Positions 30,955 through 39,516 of a DNA stretch of 64,000 nt are shown here, in pieces (within the stretch, counting starts at the first letter, position 1; each line of letters opens with the position of its first letter). Position numbers and translations under genes: made by a program. The stretch spans positions 2,604,001 to 2,668,000 of the forward strand of contig LT549889.1 of assembly GCA_900078775.1 (NCBI GenBank), written 5' to 3'. The notes beneath the pieces are model-generated. The model did no database searches, had not been told where the DNA came from, and was given only the letters and a program-made list of their open reading frames with translations. The DNA comes from Mycolicibacterium aurum (GTDB taxonomy: Bacteria; Actinomycetota; Actinomycetes; Mycobacteriales; Mycobacteriaceae).

Positions 30955-32361
30955 CTACCTACATGCGTCGAGTAGGTCGGCCAGTTCGACGTCGAAGTCG
31001 TCGGCCATCTCCCACAGATCGGGCAGCAATTCCGGGCAGGAGATGAGTCCGACGTCGAGTTTGCCGTTGAGCGACATGACGGTGATGTTGAGCCCGGAGC
31101 CGTGGAAGATCGGGCCCAGCGGGTACATCGCCTTGACCTCGCTGCCGAGCAGGTAGAGCGGAATCTGCGGGCCCGGCACATTGGACACCACCAGGTTGTG
31201 CACCGGCGCCGCGGCGGCCAGGTGACTGCGCGCGTACACCCGCATCGCCACCCCGAACACCGCGGGCGCGGCGAACTGGGACCAGTCCTGCAGCAGTGTC
31301 GCTCCGATCGCCGAACTGTGTTGTTTGGCCACCGAATTCGCCGAGGCGATCGCCATCAACCGCTCCGCCGGGTCGGCCAGGTCGGTGTAGAGGGTGGAGA
31401 ACATGCCCGACACCTGGTTGCGGCCGGGCCGGTCGGACTTGTCGTGCACGGACACCGGGATCATCGCCACCAACGATGAGTCCGGCAGTTCGTCGCGGTC
31501 GAGCAGGAACCGCCGCAGCACGCCGGACACCAGCGCGAGCACCACGTCGTTGACCTTGACCCCGAAGTGGCCGCGGACGGTCTTGATATCGGCGAGGTCC
31601 AACTCGGCGAAGGCGACGTTGCGGTGCCCGGTCACATTGGCGTTGAACGCCGTCTTGGGTGCCGCGAACGGCGCGGCCATGGTGAGCCCCTTGGTGGCCC
31701 GGCGCGCGGTGTCGATGACGGTGGACACCGTCGAGGGCAGCACATTGGCCAGCTTCAGCGGCCGGGTGACGAACTTGACCGCCCCGTTGATGGCGATCTC
31801 CAACTCCGACGCGTCGCCCGGGCCGTCCACCGGGTCCGGGGGCGGCGCGTCGGGTTCGGTGGAGCACAGCTTGGACATCAGGTTGGCGCCGGTGACTCCG
31901 TCGACGGCGGCGTGGTGCACCTTGGTCAGCAGTGCGAGCCGCCCGCCGGCGTGCGCGTCGGTGCCCGCGACGTTCTCGATCACCCACATCTCCCACAGCG
32001 GCCGGCTGCGGTCCAGCGGCAGCGAGGCGATGTGCCCGCAGATCTCGGACAGTTCGGTCCGCCCGCCCGGGGTCGGCAAGCCGATCCGGTGCAGATGGCG
32101 ATGGACGTCGAAATCGCGGTCCTCCACCCACACCGGGTGGTCCAGGTTCAGCCGGCTGTCGGCGAGCTTCTCCCGGAATTCGGGCATCGCCTTGATCCGG
32201 ATGGCCAGTTCATCGCGCAGCCGGTCGAAGGTGTAGCCGCCGGGGATGGTGGAGGTGCCCAGTTCCAGTACCGAACACACGTGCAGCGGCTGAGCGGCGG
32301 TTTCCAGGTAGAGGAAACTGGCGTCGAGACCACTGAGCCGCTGGAGTGAGCGCCGTTGCAT
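30955..32361 (-). CDS. Wax ester synthase/diacylglycerol acyltransferase (WS/DGAT)
   Basis: A 468-residue member of the bifunctional WS/DGAT family, which esterifies acyl-CoA to diacylglycerol or fatty alcohols to make storage lipid. The catalytic motif HHAAVDG is present near residue 140. The N-terminal family start QRLSGLDASFLYLET supports ATG 32361 instead of the longer ORF from 32406. The C-terminal NLVVSNVPGPQIPLYL block is also typical. Many mycobacteria carry a dozen or more such genes. This copy lies between caeA and panB, a place where M. tuberculosis has none as I remember it. Confidence 0.9.
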   Translation of the reverse strand: MQRRSLQRLSGLDASFLYLETAAQPLHVCSVLELGTSTIPGGYTFDRLRDELAIRIKAMPEFREKLADSRLNLDHPVWVEDRDFDVHRHLHRIGLPTPGGRTELSEICGHIASLPLDRSRPLWEMWVIENVAGTDAHAGGRLALLTKVHHAAVDGVTGANLMSKLCSTEPDAPPPDPVDGPGDASELEIAINGAVKFVTRPLKLANVLPSTVSTVIDTARRATKGLTMAAPFAAPKTAFNANVTGHRNVAFAELDLADIKTVRGHFGVKVNDVVLALVSGVLRRFLLDRDELPDSSLVAMIPVSVHDKSDRPGRNQVSGMFSTLYTDLADPAERLMAIASANSVAKQHSSAIGATLLQDWSQFAAPAVFGVAMRVYARSHLAAAAPVHNLVVSNVPGPQIPLYLLGSEVKAMYPLGPIFHGSGLNITVMSLNGKLDVGLISCPELLPDLWEMADDFDVELADLLDACR

Positions 32362-32522
32362 GCTGCCGATGGTAGGGGTGCCCGCAGGTGATGTGAGGAA
32401 ATCCACTCAACTCCGGCGTTCACCCGCGCTGCCCCGAGTGGCAGACTGGGCGGGTCAGATGAACCCGGGGACCCGCAGCGGCCTCGAGGATCGACCCGAC
32501 AACCGAACATCGAGGGACAAAG

Positions 32523-33353
32523 ATGTCTGAGCAGTCCGTTTATGGTGCCACCAAAGCTCCCGTGAAGGTCCGCACCCACCACCTGCAGAAGTGGAAGTCC
32601 GAAGGCCACAAGTGGTCGATGCTCACCGCGTACGACTACTCCACCGCCCGCATCTTCGACGAGGCCGGCATCCCGGTACTGCTCGTCGGTGACTCCGCCG
32701 CCAACGTCGTCTACGGCTACGACACCACCGTGCGGGTCACCATCGACGAGCTGATCCCGCTGGTGAGCGCCGTGGTCCGGGGCGCTCCGCACGCCCTGGT
32801 GGTCGCCGATCTGCCCTTCGGCAGCTACGAGCGCAACGCCGATCAGGCCCTGGAGACCGCGACCCGGTTCATGAAGGAGACCGGTGCGCATGCGGTCAAG
32901 CTGGAGGGTGGCGAGCGGGTGGCCGCGCAGATCGCCGCTTTGACGCAAGCCGGTATCCCGGTCATCGCCCACATCGGTTTCACCCCGCAGAGCGTCAACG
33001 GGCTGGGTGGCTACCGGGTGCAGGGTCGCGGTGACGCCGGCGATCAGACCATCCACGACGCCATCGCCGTCGCCGAGGCCGGCGCGGTCGCGGTGGTGCT
33101 GGAGATGGTCCCCGCCGAATTGGCCACCCAGATCACCGGCAAGCTGACCATCCCGACCGTCGGCATCGGCGCGGGCCCGAACTGCGATGCCCAGGTGCTG
33201 GTGTGGCAGGACATGGCCGGGCTGACGTCGGGCAAGACCGCGAAGTTCGTCAAGCGGTTCGCCGAGATCGGCACCGAGTTGGGGCGTGCGGCACGGCAGT
33301 ACGCCGACGAGGTCGCCGGCGGGGTGTTCCCCGCCGACGAGCACTCGTACTAG
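32523..33353 (+). CDS. panB: 3-methyl-2-oxobutanoate hydroxymethyltransferase
   Basis: A 276-residue PanB, the first enzyme of pantothenate synthesis, transferring hydroxymethyl from methylenetetrahydrofolate to 2-oxoisovalerate. Conserved metal and substrate residues are visible in [26 protein letters not shown] and KLEGG. GAGGGAC lies 8 bases before ATG 32523. It is convergent with the enoyl-CoA hydratase gene, with one base between stops. The order caeA-panB-CYTH/CHAD matches Rv2224c-Rv2226. Confidence 0.96.
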   Translation: MSEQSVYGATKAPVKVRTHHLQKWKSEGHKWSMLTAYDYSTARIFDEAGIPVLLVGDSAANVVYGYDTTVRVTIDELIPLVSAVVRGAPHALVVADLPFGSYERNADQALETATRFMKETGAHAVKLEGGERVAAQIAALTQAGIPVIAHIGFTPQSVNGLGGYRVQGRGDAGDQTIHDAIAVAEAGAVAVVLEMVPAELATQITGKLTIPTVGIGAGPNCDAQVLVWQDMAGLTSGKTAKFVKRFAEIGTELGRAARQYADEVAGGVFPADEHSY

Positions 33354-33354
33354 T

Positions 33355-34134
33355 TCAGCCGAACTCGGGGGCGCGCTTGCCCAGGAACGCCGCCACGCCT
33401 TCCTTACCGTCGGCGCCCGCGGCATTCGCTCCGATGAGGCGCGCCTCGAGTTCGAGCTGCGCCTCGTAGTCCGCGCGGTAGGTGTTCAGCAGCAGCTGCT
33501 TCACCGCCGAGTTGGATCCCCTTGCACCGGTTGCGACTTCGCGGGCCAGCTCTTCGAGCTTGGCCGGCAGGTCGGCGTCCGGGACGACGGTGGTCACCAG
33601 GCCCCAGTCGAGCGCCTGCTCGGCCTTGAGCACCCGGTTGGTGATCATCAGTTCCTGGGTGCGGCGCAACCCGATCAGCCGCGGCAGCACGTAGGAGGCG
33701 CCGCCGTCGGGGCTCAGACCGGCCTTGGTGTACGCCATGGTGAACGAGGCCGATTCGGCGGCCAGCACCAGATCGCCGGCGACGCCGAGGGAGAACCCGG
33801 CGCCGGCCGCCACCCCGTTGACCGCGGTGATGAGAACGGCGTCCATCCGGGCGAAGGTCGACATGGCGCGGTGCAGGTCGTTGGCGATGCCCTTGACGAA
33901 GACACCGGCGTCCTCGGCGGCCGCCATGGCCTTGAGGTCGCCACCCGCGCAGAAGAACCGACCCGCACCGGTGAGGGTGACCACCTTGGTCTCGGGGGTG
34001 TCGCACAGCGCCGCCGCATCGGCGAGGTCGCGCGTCATCGCGGCGTTCATCCCGTTGGCGGCGTCGGGGCGGTCCAACACGATGTGGACGATGGATCCGG
34101 CCCGGGTGAACTTCAGCGTCTCGAATGCGGTCAT
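33355..34134 (-). CDS. Enoyl-CoA hydratase/isomerase family protein
   Basis: A 259-residue crotonase-fold protein. Oxyanion-hole segments FFCAGGDLKAMAAA and NGVAAGAGFSLGVAGDLVLA are present, and the second glutamate-type position is in SPDGGASYVLPRLIG, where one usual catalytic Glu is replaced by Asp. It would act on an acyl-CoA intermediate in lipid breakdown; the substrate is unknown. ATG 34134 begins the conserved fold; the longer open frame to 34272 has a poor N-terminus. The divergent CYTH/CHAD gene begins 125 bases away. Confidence 0.9.
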   Translation of the reverse strand: MTAFETLKFTRAGSIVHIVLDRPDAANGMNAAMTRDLADAAALCDTPETKVVTLTGAGRFFCAGGDLKAMAAAEDAGVFVKGIANDLHRAMSTFARMDAVLITAVNGVAAGAGFSLGVAGDLVLAAESASFTMAYTKAGLSPDGGASYVLPRLIGLRRTQELMITNRVLKAEQALDWGLVTTVVPDADLPAKLEELAREVATGARGSNSAVKQLLLNTYRADYEAQLELEARLIGANAAGADGKEGVAAFLGKRAPEFG

Positions 34135-34258
34135 GGCGCACACCGTATTACGCCCAGGGCGCGAGATGTAACACGTGGTCCCGGATCGGCCGGTTCCGGT
34201 TCGGCCGGTCCGACGCTCACCGCCGTATCGGTCACCTCGATGTGGCACGCTGGTGATC

Positions 34259-35734
34259 ATGCCTGCCGCCAAACCAAAGACGTCGCGTCACACCGAGGTT
34301 GAGCGGAAGTTCGACGTCGTCGAGAGCACCGTCTCGCCCTCGTTCGAGGGGCTGGCCGTGGTGTCGCGGGTGCAGCGCGTCCCCACCGAGACGTTGGAGG
34401 CCGTCTACTACGACACCCCCGACCATGACCTGGCCGCCCGCAAGATCACGCTGCGCCGCCGCACCGGGGGCCCGGACGAGGGCTGGCACCTGAAACTGCC
34501 TGCCGGGCCGGACGCCCGCACCGAGGTACGGGCTCCGCTGGCCGACTCGGTACCCGATGAGGTGCGCGATGTGGTCGCGGCGATCGTGCGGGACCGGCCG
34601 CTGGCCCCGGTCGCCCGGATCACCACCCAGCGCACGGTGTCCCTGTTGTTCGGTGCCGACGATTCCCCGGTCGCCGAGTTCTGCGATGACCAGGTGACCG
34701 CCGCCGCGCTGCGCCCGGACAGTGAGCCGCAGGCGTGGCGGGAGTGGGAGATCGAACTCGCCGAGGGCATCTCTTCAACGACAAAGGACCCCGGGGAGGT
34801 GATGGACCGGTTGTCGAACCGGCTGCTGGATGCTGGGGCGGCGCCGGCCGGGCACGGATCGAAGCTGGCCCGGGTGTTGGCCACCGCAGAACCGGCTACG
34901 CCGGCGGTCCAGCCCTCGGACCCGGTGCGGCGCGCGGTGGCCGCCAACATCGAGGATTTGATCGCGTGGGACCGGGCGGTGCGCGCCGATGCCTACGATT
35001 CGGTGCACCAGATGCGGGTGAGCACCCGCAAGATCCGCAGCCTGCTCGCCGATGAGTCGTTCGGGGTGGCCAAGGATGCCTGGATCCTCGACGAGCTCAA
35101 GCTGCTGGCCGGGATCCTGGGGGTGGCGCGCGACGCCGAGGTGCTGGCCGAGAAGTACGAGAACGCGCTCGGTGAGCTGGCCCCGGAGCTGGTCCGCGGG
35201 CGGGTGCGGGAGCGGCTGGTCGACGGGGCGCGGCAGCGCTATGCCGCCGGGCTGCGGCGCGCGTTGGCCGCCATGCGTTCCGAGCGCTACTTCCGGCTGC
35301 TGGATGCGCTGGAAGACGCGGTGGCGGCGCCGTCGGAGACCGCGGGAAAGTCCGGCGCGGAGTCGGCGGCGGCCAGTCTGGCGGCGGCCTACAAGAAGGT
35401 GCGCAGGGCGGCCGACCGGGCCGAGGAGGCGGGCACGGACGAGTCGCTGCACCGGATCCGCAAGCGCGCCAAGCGTCTTCGGTACACGGCCTCCGCCGTC
35501 GGGAAATCCGCGGTGGCCGAGAAGGCCAAGGCGGTGCAGGGGCTGCTCGGTGATCACCAGGACAGCGTGGTCAGCCGGACCCATCTGCTGGAGGAAGCCG
35601 ATGCCGCACATGCGGCCGGTGAGGACACCTTCACCTTCGGGCTGCTGTACCAGCGGGAGGTGGAGATCGCCCTGGAGACCGAGGACGAGATCGGCGGTGC
35701 CCTGAAGGCCCTCAAGAGGGCTGTCAGGAAGTAG
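34259..35734 (+). CDS. CYTH + CHAD domain protein (Rv2226-like)
   Basis: A 491-residue two-domain protein. The N-terminal CYTH domain begins HTEVERKFDV, the ExExK motif of triphosphate tunnel enzymes, followed by basic strands (KITLRRRTGG). From about residue 235 a CHAD domain shows VHQMRVSTRKIRSLL and LHRIRKRAKRLRYTA, helices rich in His and basic residues that bind polyphosphate. The likely role is in polyphosphate or nucleoside triphosphate handling. The last base of its TAG stop is the first base of the left att repeat, so the element inserted without altering the coding sequence. Confidence 0.9.
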   Translation: MPAAKPKTSRHTEVERKFDVVESTVSPSFEGLAVVSRVQRVPTETLEAVYYDTPDHDLAARKITLRRRTGGPDEGWHLKLPAGPDARTEVRAPLADSVPDEVRDVVAAIVRDRPLAPVARITTQRTVSLLFGADDSPVAEFCDDQVTAAALRPDSEPQAWREWEIELAEGISSTTKDPGEVMDRLSNRLLDAGAAPAGHGSKLARVLATAEPATPAVQPSDPVRRAVAANIEDLIAWDRAVRADAYDSVHQMRVSTRKIRSLLADESFGVAKDAWILDELKLLAGILGVARDAEVLAEKYENALGELAPELVRGRVRERLVDGARQRYAAGLRRALAAMRSERYFRLLDALEDAVAAPSETAGKSGAESAAASLAAAYKKVRRAADRAEEAGTDESLHRIRKRAKRLRYTASAVGKSAVAEKAKAVQGLLGDHQDSVVSRTHLLEEADAAHAAGEDTFTFGLLYQREVEIALETEDEIGGALKALKRAVRK

Positions 35735-35762
35735 GGGCGGACGAGCTGGCCTGTAAGCCGGA
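35734..35762. repeat. attL: left 29-bp direct repeat of the rnpB 3' end
   Basis: Bases 35734-35762 (beginning GGGGCGGACGAGC, ending GTAAGCCGGA) are identical to 51474-51502. The copy here is detached from rnpB: 15.7 kb separates it from the gene, and the sequence after it is unrelated. The repeat covers the 3' strand of the P1 helix and the following conserved segment of RNase P RNA. Confidence 0.93.
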
Positions 35763-36214
35763 GTTTGACCCGTGCGCGTTTGCGTTTGCAAGCTGCGTTG
35801 GTGGGTCGAAAAACTCCAGCTCAGGGCGTTGGCTCCGTTGGCGCTCGACGGAGGCTGCTGAATCTGCTGCGGACGCACTGCGGACGATGACCCGCGCCCT
35901 AACGGCCGGAGGCTCCATCTGAACAGACGCGCGCGACGCTCGCTTCACACATCTTCGCGCCGCTGCGACCGTGACGTCAGCGGAGCGACACCGCGACCGC
36001 TTTAGCCTGGTCAACACGCACTCAGGCTAGAAACGCACACCCCGGGGGCTTGGTAAGCATCGATTTGTCGGACTCCGGCCGTACCGTGATCACGACGCTG
36101 AGAGGAGGTCGGCCCGTGCCGGTCGAAATTGGGCTTCGTGATCAAGTGGAGGGTGGCGCGGGCTTCGCGAGCAGTTCGAGAGCGAGCGAGTTGCCAGCAG
36201 CAGAGGTCGCCTCC
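35763..36214. other. Left-end non-coding region of the element
   Basis: No convincing gene lies here. An imperfect inverted repeat (35761-35771 with 35803-35816) could terminate transcription from the CYTH/CHAD gene. At 35860-35886 there is a 27-base stretch that matches 24 of 27 bases of the 3' end of the integrase gene (51407-51433). It contains two copies of CTGCGGAC 11 bases apart on each side. The remainder is open only in short frames; a longer N-terminus for the methyltransferase from TTG 36050 is possible. Confidence 0.6.
35860..35886 (+). repeat. Left copy of a 27-bp repeat with paired CTGCGGAC, possible integrase arm site
   Basis: Matches 51407-51433 at 24 of 27 bases in the same orientation. 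Both copies hold CTGCGGAC twice with an 11-base period, about one helical turn. One copy lies 97 bases inside attL and the other 40 bases inside attR. This is the placement expected of arm-type binding sites for the integrase N-terminal domain. Alternatively it is a scrap of an older integrase gene, since its frame reads SAADALRT, like STADTLRT at the integrase C-terminus. Confidence 0.5.
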
Positions 36215-36850
36215 GTGTTCGAAACGCGGCTCTGCCAAACCATCGAATCCTACGACTCGAATGCAGAGACCTACGCGGAGCGATTCCAGTTCGTAGATCT
36301 CGGTGAGGATCGCCGACGGTTTTTGCAGCACCTCCCCAAGTCGACTGCTCTAGTCCTCGATGCCGGGTGCGGCCCAGGACGAGATCTTGGATTCTTCGCG
36401 CGTGATGGGTTTCGGGCGATCGGGCTGGACAAGTCAGCCGAATTGCTTCGAATTGCACGCAGTGCTGGACATGCCGTTATCCGCGGAGACCTCCGTGACC
36501 TCCCCTTCGAGTCAGGATCCTTTGCGGGGATATGGGCATGCGCATCGCTCGTTCATCTCCCCGACGCCGAATTATCGCGTGCGCTAGCCGAGTTCAAGCG
36601 TGTACTTCGCCCCGGCGGAAGTCTTTTTGTATCCGTGAGACACGGCTGCGGCATCGAAGAGCGTTTTGATCCGTCTGGTCACCGCAGATGGTTCTACCTG
36701 TATACAGCACCCGAGATTCGGCGGCTGCTGCTAGAGTCCGGCTTCGTCGACATTGATGCCGAAGTGGAACCGGGGGCAGCGCATGGAACTTGGATTAATG
36801 CTCATGCACGGAGCGCATATGACAGCGACAACATCGCGGACGCTTGGTGA
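36215..36850 (+). CDS. Class I SAM-dependent methyltransferase
   Basis: A 211-residue Rossmann-fold methyltransferase. Motif I is VLDAGCGPGRDLGFFARDG (about residues 48-66), followed by the acidic loop GLDKSAELL, motif IV region GIWACASLVHLPD, and FKRVLRPGGSLFVSVR. It resembles small-molecule methyltransferases of the Methyltransf_11/25 type more than DNA methylases, since no NPPY or DPPY motif is seen. GTG 36215 was chosen because the fold begins with ESYDSNAETYAERF just after it; TTG 36050 would add 55 residues of low-complexity sequence. The next gene overlaps its 3' end by 32 bases. Confidence 0.8.
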   Translation: MFETRLCQTIESYDSNAETYAERFQFVDLGEDRRRFLQHLPKSTALVLDAGCGPGRDLGFFARDGFRAIGLDKSAELLRIARSAGHAVIRGDLRDLPFESGSFAGIWACASLVHLPDAELSRALAEFKRVLRPGGSLFVSVRHGCGIEERFDPSGHRRWFYLYTAPEIRRLLLESGFVDIDAEVEPGAAHGTWINAHARSAYDSDNIADAW

Positions 36851-37445
36851 TTCACAACCAACCTTGCTTGCGTCCTTCGAACTGTCTGCGCCTCGCGCTA
36901 CGCTAATCGCGGCCTGCATAGCCGCGCTCTTCTCTTTTATCGGGGCGGTAATGACTAGAAACACAGCGAACCGCCAGAAACAGAGCGAAAAAAATAAACA
37001 AGAGATTGAGAACTGCCGGAAGCAGTTGGGCCAATTGTATGAGCCTCTTGCAATCCGCAGATTAAAGAGCCGCCGCCTTTACGACAAACTGCGTGACGAA
37101 ATGAATGTCGCCCCGGTAGGACAGCAAGAATGGCGCCTGGTCGACCATATCGTCGACGTCAAGAATGGGAGCGAAGCCGCGAAATCGGCCGTTGTTGAAA
37201 TCCTTAAGATCAACGACGAGATCGAATCCCTTATCGCGAACAATGCCGGCCTGCTTGAAACTTCGCCGCGTCATGATTCCTTTAATCGGTTCATCGCCCA
37301 TAACGCTTTGCTTCAAGAGGCATGGAAACAGGGCGCTAATCAGAAGCCGAATGCTCGTGAGAAATTTCCGTACGAGATCGATGACGATATCGAGAGCGAC
37401 TCCCTGATCATCAGACAGAGATTGAATACATTGTTGGCCGCTTGA
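36819..37445 (+). CDS. Membrane-anchored protein with cytosolic domain, unknown (possible effector)
   Basis: A 208-residue protein. One transmembrane helix near the N-terminus (ATLIAACIAALFSFIGAVM) is followed by a charged coiled-coil stretch (NRQKQSEKNKQEIENCRKQL) and a soluble helical domain (YEPLAIRRLKSRRLYDKLRDEMN). I do not recognise a family. It overlaps the methyltransferase gene, so the two are probably co-transcribed. The region is clearly less GC-rich than the core genes, with AT-rich runs near 36990-37010, which supports recent acquisition. ATG 36783 and 36753 are possible longer starts. Single-helix proteins of this type occur in many phage-defence cassettes, but that role is inference. 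Confidence 0.6.
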   Translation: MTATTSRTLGDSQPTLLASFELSAPRATLIAACIAALFSFIGAVMTRNTANRQKQSEKNKQEIENCRKQLGQLYEPLAIRRLKSRRLYDKLRDEMNVAPVGQQEWRLVDHIVDVKNGSEAAKSAVVEILKINDEIESLIANNAGLLETSPRHDSFNRFIAHNALLQEAWKQGANQKPNAREKFPYEIDDDIESDSLIIRQRLNTLLAA

Positions 37446-37787
37446 TCACGACGGTTTGTGTTTGAACGGTTCTCCTTTCCAAGCAGCTCGCCGGCCCAAC
37501 AAACCGCGCGTCCGTTCCGGTCGCGCCCGGAGACACGACAGCGGTACACGCGACGGCAAGAGCACCAGGACCGCACTCGGCTGCGACCGCTATGCCAACG
37601 CCGACAACATCGCGCCTGTTGGACTTCCTCTGCGCATGTCGCGAAGACTCTTCCGTTTGTGCCTCTGAGTGGACACGATCACCTGGACGGTCGGCGGACT
37701 GGCGCCTTTGCCGGTGGTTCGATCAGGAGGACTGGGCCGCTCCCTTTGGGCAGGACTTGAGTGCTTGCCGCCGAATCCTCTTGCACC
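37446..37787. other. Gap with no convincing gene
   Basis: 342 bases lie between the membrane protein gene and the convergent small-protein gene. Open frames exist (the best is 72 codons at 37592-37810), but none has a ribosome-binding site or recognisable sequence, and their codon use is not mycobacterial. The stretch reads as decayed DNA or untranslated sequence. Confidence 0.5.
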
Positions 37788-38045
37788 TCAGAATAAAAGG
37801 CCCGTCTTGAGGTAGCGCACGATCTTCTCAACTTTGTTTTGACCTTCAATACGAATCCAGTCGCGGTTGCCTTCTCGCACCCAACCAGTGCGGACAGCAC
37901 CCCTACGCGTGTAAAACACCCGCACAACTACGTTCTCGCGCCGCCACTCATCCACTGCACCCAGATATCCCGTGCGCTCGGCTTGTTCACCTCGTTCCCA
38001 ACCGCGACTGAGAGCAATCTCGGTCACATCTTTCGATGCGCTCAT
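37788..38045 (-). CDS. Small basic protein downstream of the restriction enzyme, unknown
   Basis: An 85-residue protein with five Trp and many charged residues (GWVREGNRDWIRIEGQNKVEKIVRYLKTG), suggesting a small beta barrel with a C-terminal helix. The start at ATG 38045 is well supported: GGGAGGAG lies 9 bases upstream, while the longer ORF to 38126 lacks one. It follows the restriction enzyme gene by 37 bases on the same strand, so both are probably one operon. It could be an accessory or regulatory subunit; no family is recognised. Confidence 0.6.
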   Translation of the reverse strand: MSASKDVTEIALSRGWERGEQAERTGYLGAVDEWRRENVVVRVFYTRRGAVRTGWVREGNRDWIRIEGQNKVEKIVRYLKTGLLF

Positions 38046-38082
38046 TGAGCTACTCCTCCCGACATCTGCGATCTGCGTGCGA

Positions 38083-39516
38083 TCACTTCGATGACATGAA
38101 GACGTCGTCGGTAAGCCAGATGACACGGGCTCCGTGGTGGTGAAAAAGGTCGATGATTCCCTGGGTTGGGCGGTCTGGTACCAGGATGGTGAGATATGTC
38201 GGTTTTAGTAGATGGGCGTAGTCGAGTATCTGGCCAAGGGCAAGGCGCATAGTGCTTCGCTCGACTGACGATTTCACTTCGATGAGGTCGTGCGTTGTCT
38301 CGTCGTAGAGGTCGGTGTACAGCACTTGATCGTCGATACAGATCTCATGCCGACAGGTCTTGTGCTGCAGCGTTTTACGAAGGTAGTCCGCGTAGCGCTT
38401 CTGAAGTTTGGCTTCCTTGCGGGTGCGATCTTTGCGACCGAGCGCCTTGTACTCGACCGCGAACTCTTCGGTCAGGTGGTTCTCGATTGGAATCCTCCTA
38501 ACCTTCGCGATCTGCCCGTCACCCCGTTTTAGGCTGTCGAGCTGAAGTGTGCTGAGTAACGCTCCCACCTCCGGGGAATCTCCGATGATGTTGACGATTG
38601 CCTGGATCGCGCGTGATGTGAAGTCGCGGTCGCTGACCACGAGGTTGAACGCGCTTCTACTCAGGCCACCCTCAAGGTTGAGTTCGCGGGTCTGCTTGTA
38701 GGTCAGACTGGCGGTGTTAGGCAATGTTAGGTCCCACCAGAGGGGCGTTTCTTTGAGCGCGAACCAGGGATTGCGCGGGTCGGGTCGGCTGGCCGATACC
38801 TGGAACGGTTTCAGAGCAGCCGAGAGGTCATGGCTGACGTCTTGGAACTTGAACCGCCGCTGCCCAGCGGATAATGCCCGTGAGATCGCCCATAGCAGCA
38901 CCACGTACTTATATGGAACGTTGCGGCCCTCGTGAACATCGACTCGGATCTCGCGCAGCTCGGCGATCAAAGCCGCCCCGTCAACCTCATCATCATGGAG
39001 ACCAGCGCTGACTACCTCGATCGCGGCGCTGCGGGCGTGCGGGTCCACTGCGCTTTCCGGTACGCGGTGCAGTCGGAAAACGATGACTTCCCGTTCGACG
39101 CCGTTGCGGTCGGGCCCGTGTTGGATGGTGTAAGGCGCCGCGTCATCGGTTTCGAAGCGTCCGGCATATCGCTGGATGACCTCGTCGCTGCCGGGCTTTG
39201 TCCCCGCTGCTTCAAACAAGCGGATTGCTCTGCCGGTCTTCTTATGGTCTCTGACCGCGGCATTGCCCCACGGAGGTTTGTCGAACCTCTGATCCCCTTC
39301 TTGTCCTTCTCCTGTGTAGTAGAAGATGTCGCCGCCCGGGTCCCAGTGGTCCTCGTAACCGTGTTCGGTGCCAGCGCCCGGATCGGTGTAGATGAAGACG
39401 TTCGGCGTTTTAGCCGAGTGCGCGATGCCGCCTTGCAGGCTGCCGCCGAAGCGGTCCTTCCGGTCGGCGCGGCTGAGCGTGTCACCAGGTTTGAGATCCC
39501 ACTCTGAAGACGCCAT
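38083..39516 (-). CDS. Predicted modification-dependent (type IV) restriction endonuclease: SRA-like + sulfur-binding-like + PD-(D/E)xK
   Basis: A 477-residue protein with three parts. Residues 20-150 resemble the SRA-like domain seen with ScoMcrA-type enzymes (GGIAHSAKTPNVFIYTDP, GGDIFYYTGEGQEGDQRF, GNAAVRDHKKTGRAIRLFE). Residues 200-262 (YKYVVLLWAISRALSAGQ...NPWFALKETPLWWDL) resemble the phosphorothioate-binding SBD domain. Residues 370-470 carry a PD-(D/E)xK nuclease motif, DLIEVKSS, with a downstream Gln helix (ALGQILDYAHL). ScoMcrA has an HNH nuclease instead, so this would be a different domain order. It would cut incoming DNA bearing 5-methylcytosine or sulfur modification. It starts at ATG 39516 and is divergent from the HTH-GIY-YIG-GHKL operon. 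Confidence 0.72.
   Translation of the reverse strand: MASSEWDLKPGDTLSRADRKDRFGGSLQGGIAHSAKTPNVFIYTDPGAGTEHGYEDHWDPGGDIFYYTGEGQEGDQRFDKPPWGNAAVRDHKKTGRAIRLFEAAGTKPGSDEVIQRYAGRFETDDAAPYTIQHGPDRNGVEREVIVFRLHRVPESAVDPHARSAAIEVVSAGLHDDEVDGAALIAELREIRVDVHEGRNVPYKYVVLLWAISRALSAGQRRFKFQDVSHDLSAALKPFQVSASRPDPRNPWFALKETPLWWDLTLPNTASLTYKQTRELNLEGGLSRSAFNLVVSDRDFTSRAIQAIVNIIGDSPEVGALLSTLQLDSLKRGDGQIAKVRRIPIENHLTEEFAVEYKALGRKDRTRKEAKLQKRYADYLRKTLQHKTCRHEICIDDQVLYTDLYDETTHDLIEVKSSVERSTMRLALGQILDYAHLLKPTYLTILVPDRPTQGIIDLFHHHGARVIWLTDDVFMSSK

Noticed and set aside
35734..35762. A second, truncated RNase P RNA gene
   Set aside because: Only 29 bases match, ending abruptly at the element boundary, and an integrase lies beside the other copy. 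This is an att repeat, not a gene remnant.
37456..37810. Small plus-strand genes between the membrane protein and the restriction operon
   Set aside because: Frames of 70-100 codons overlap each other with poor composition and no start signals.
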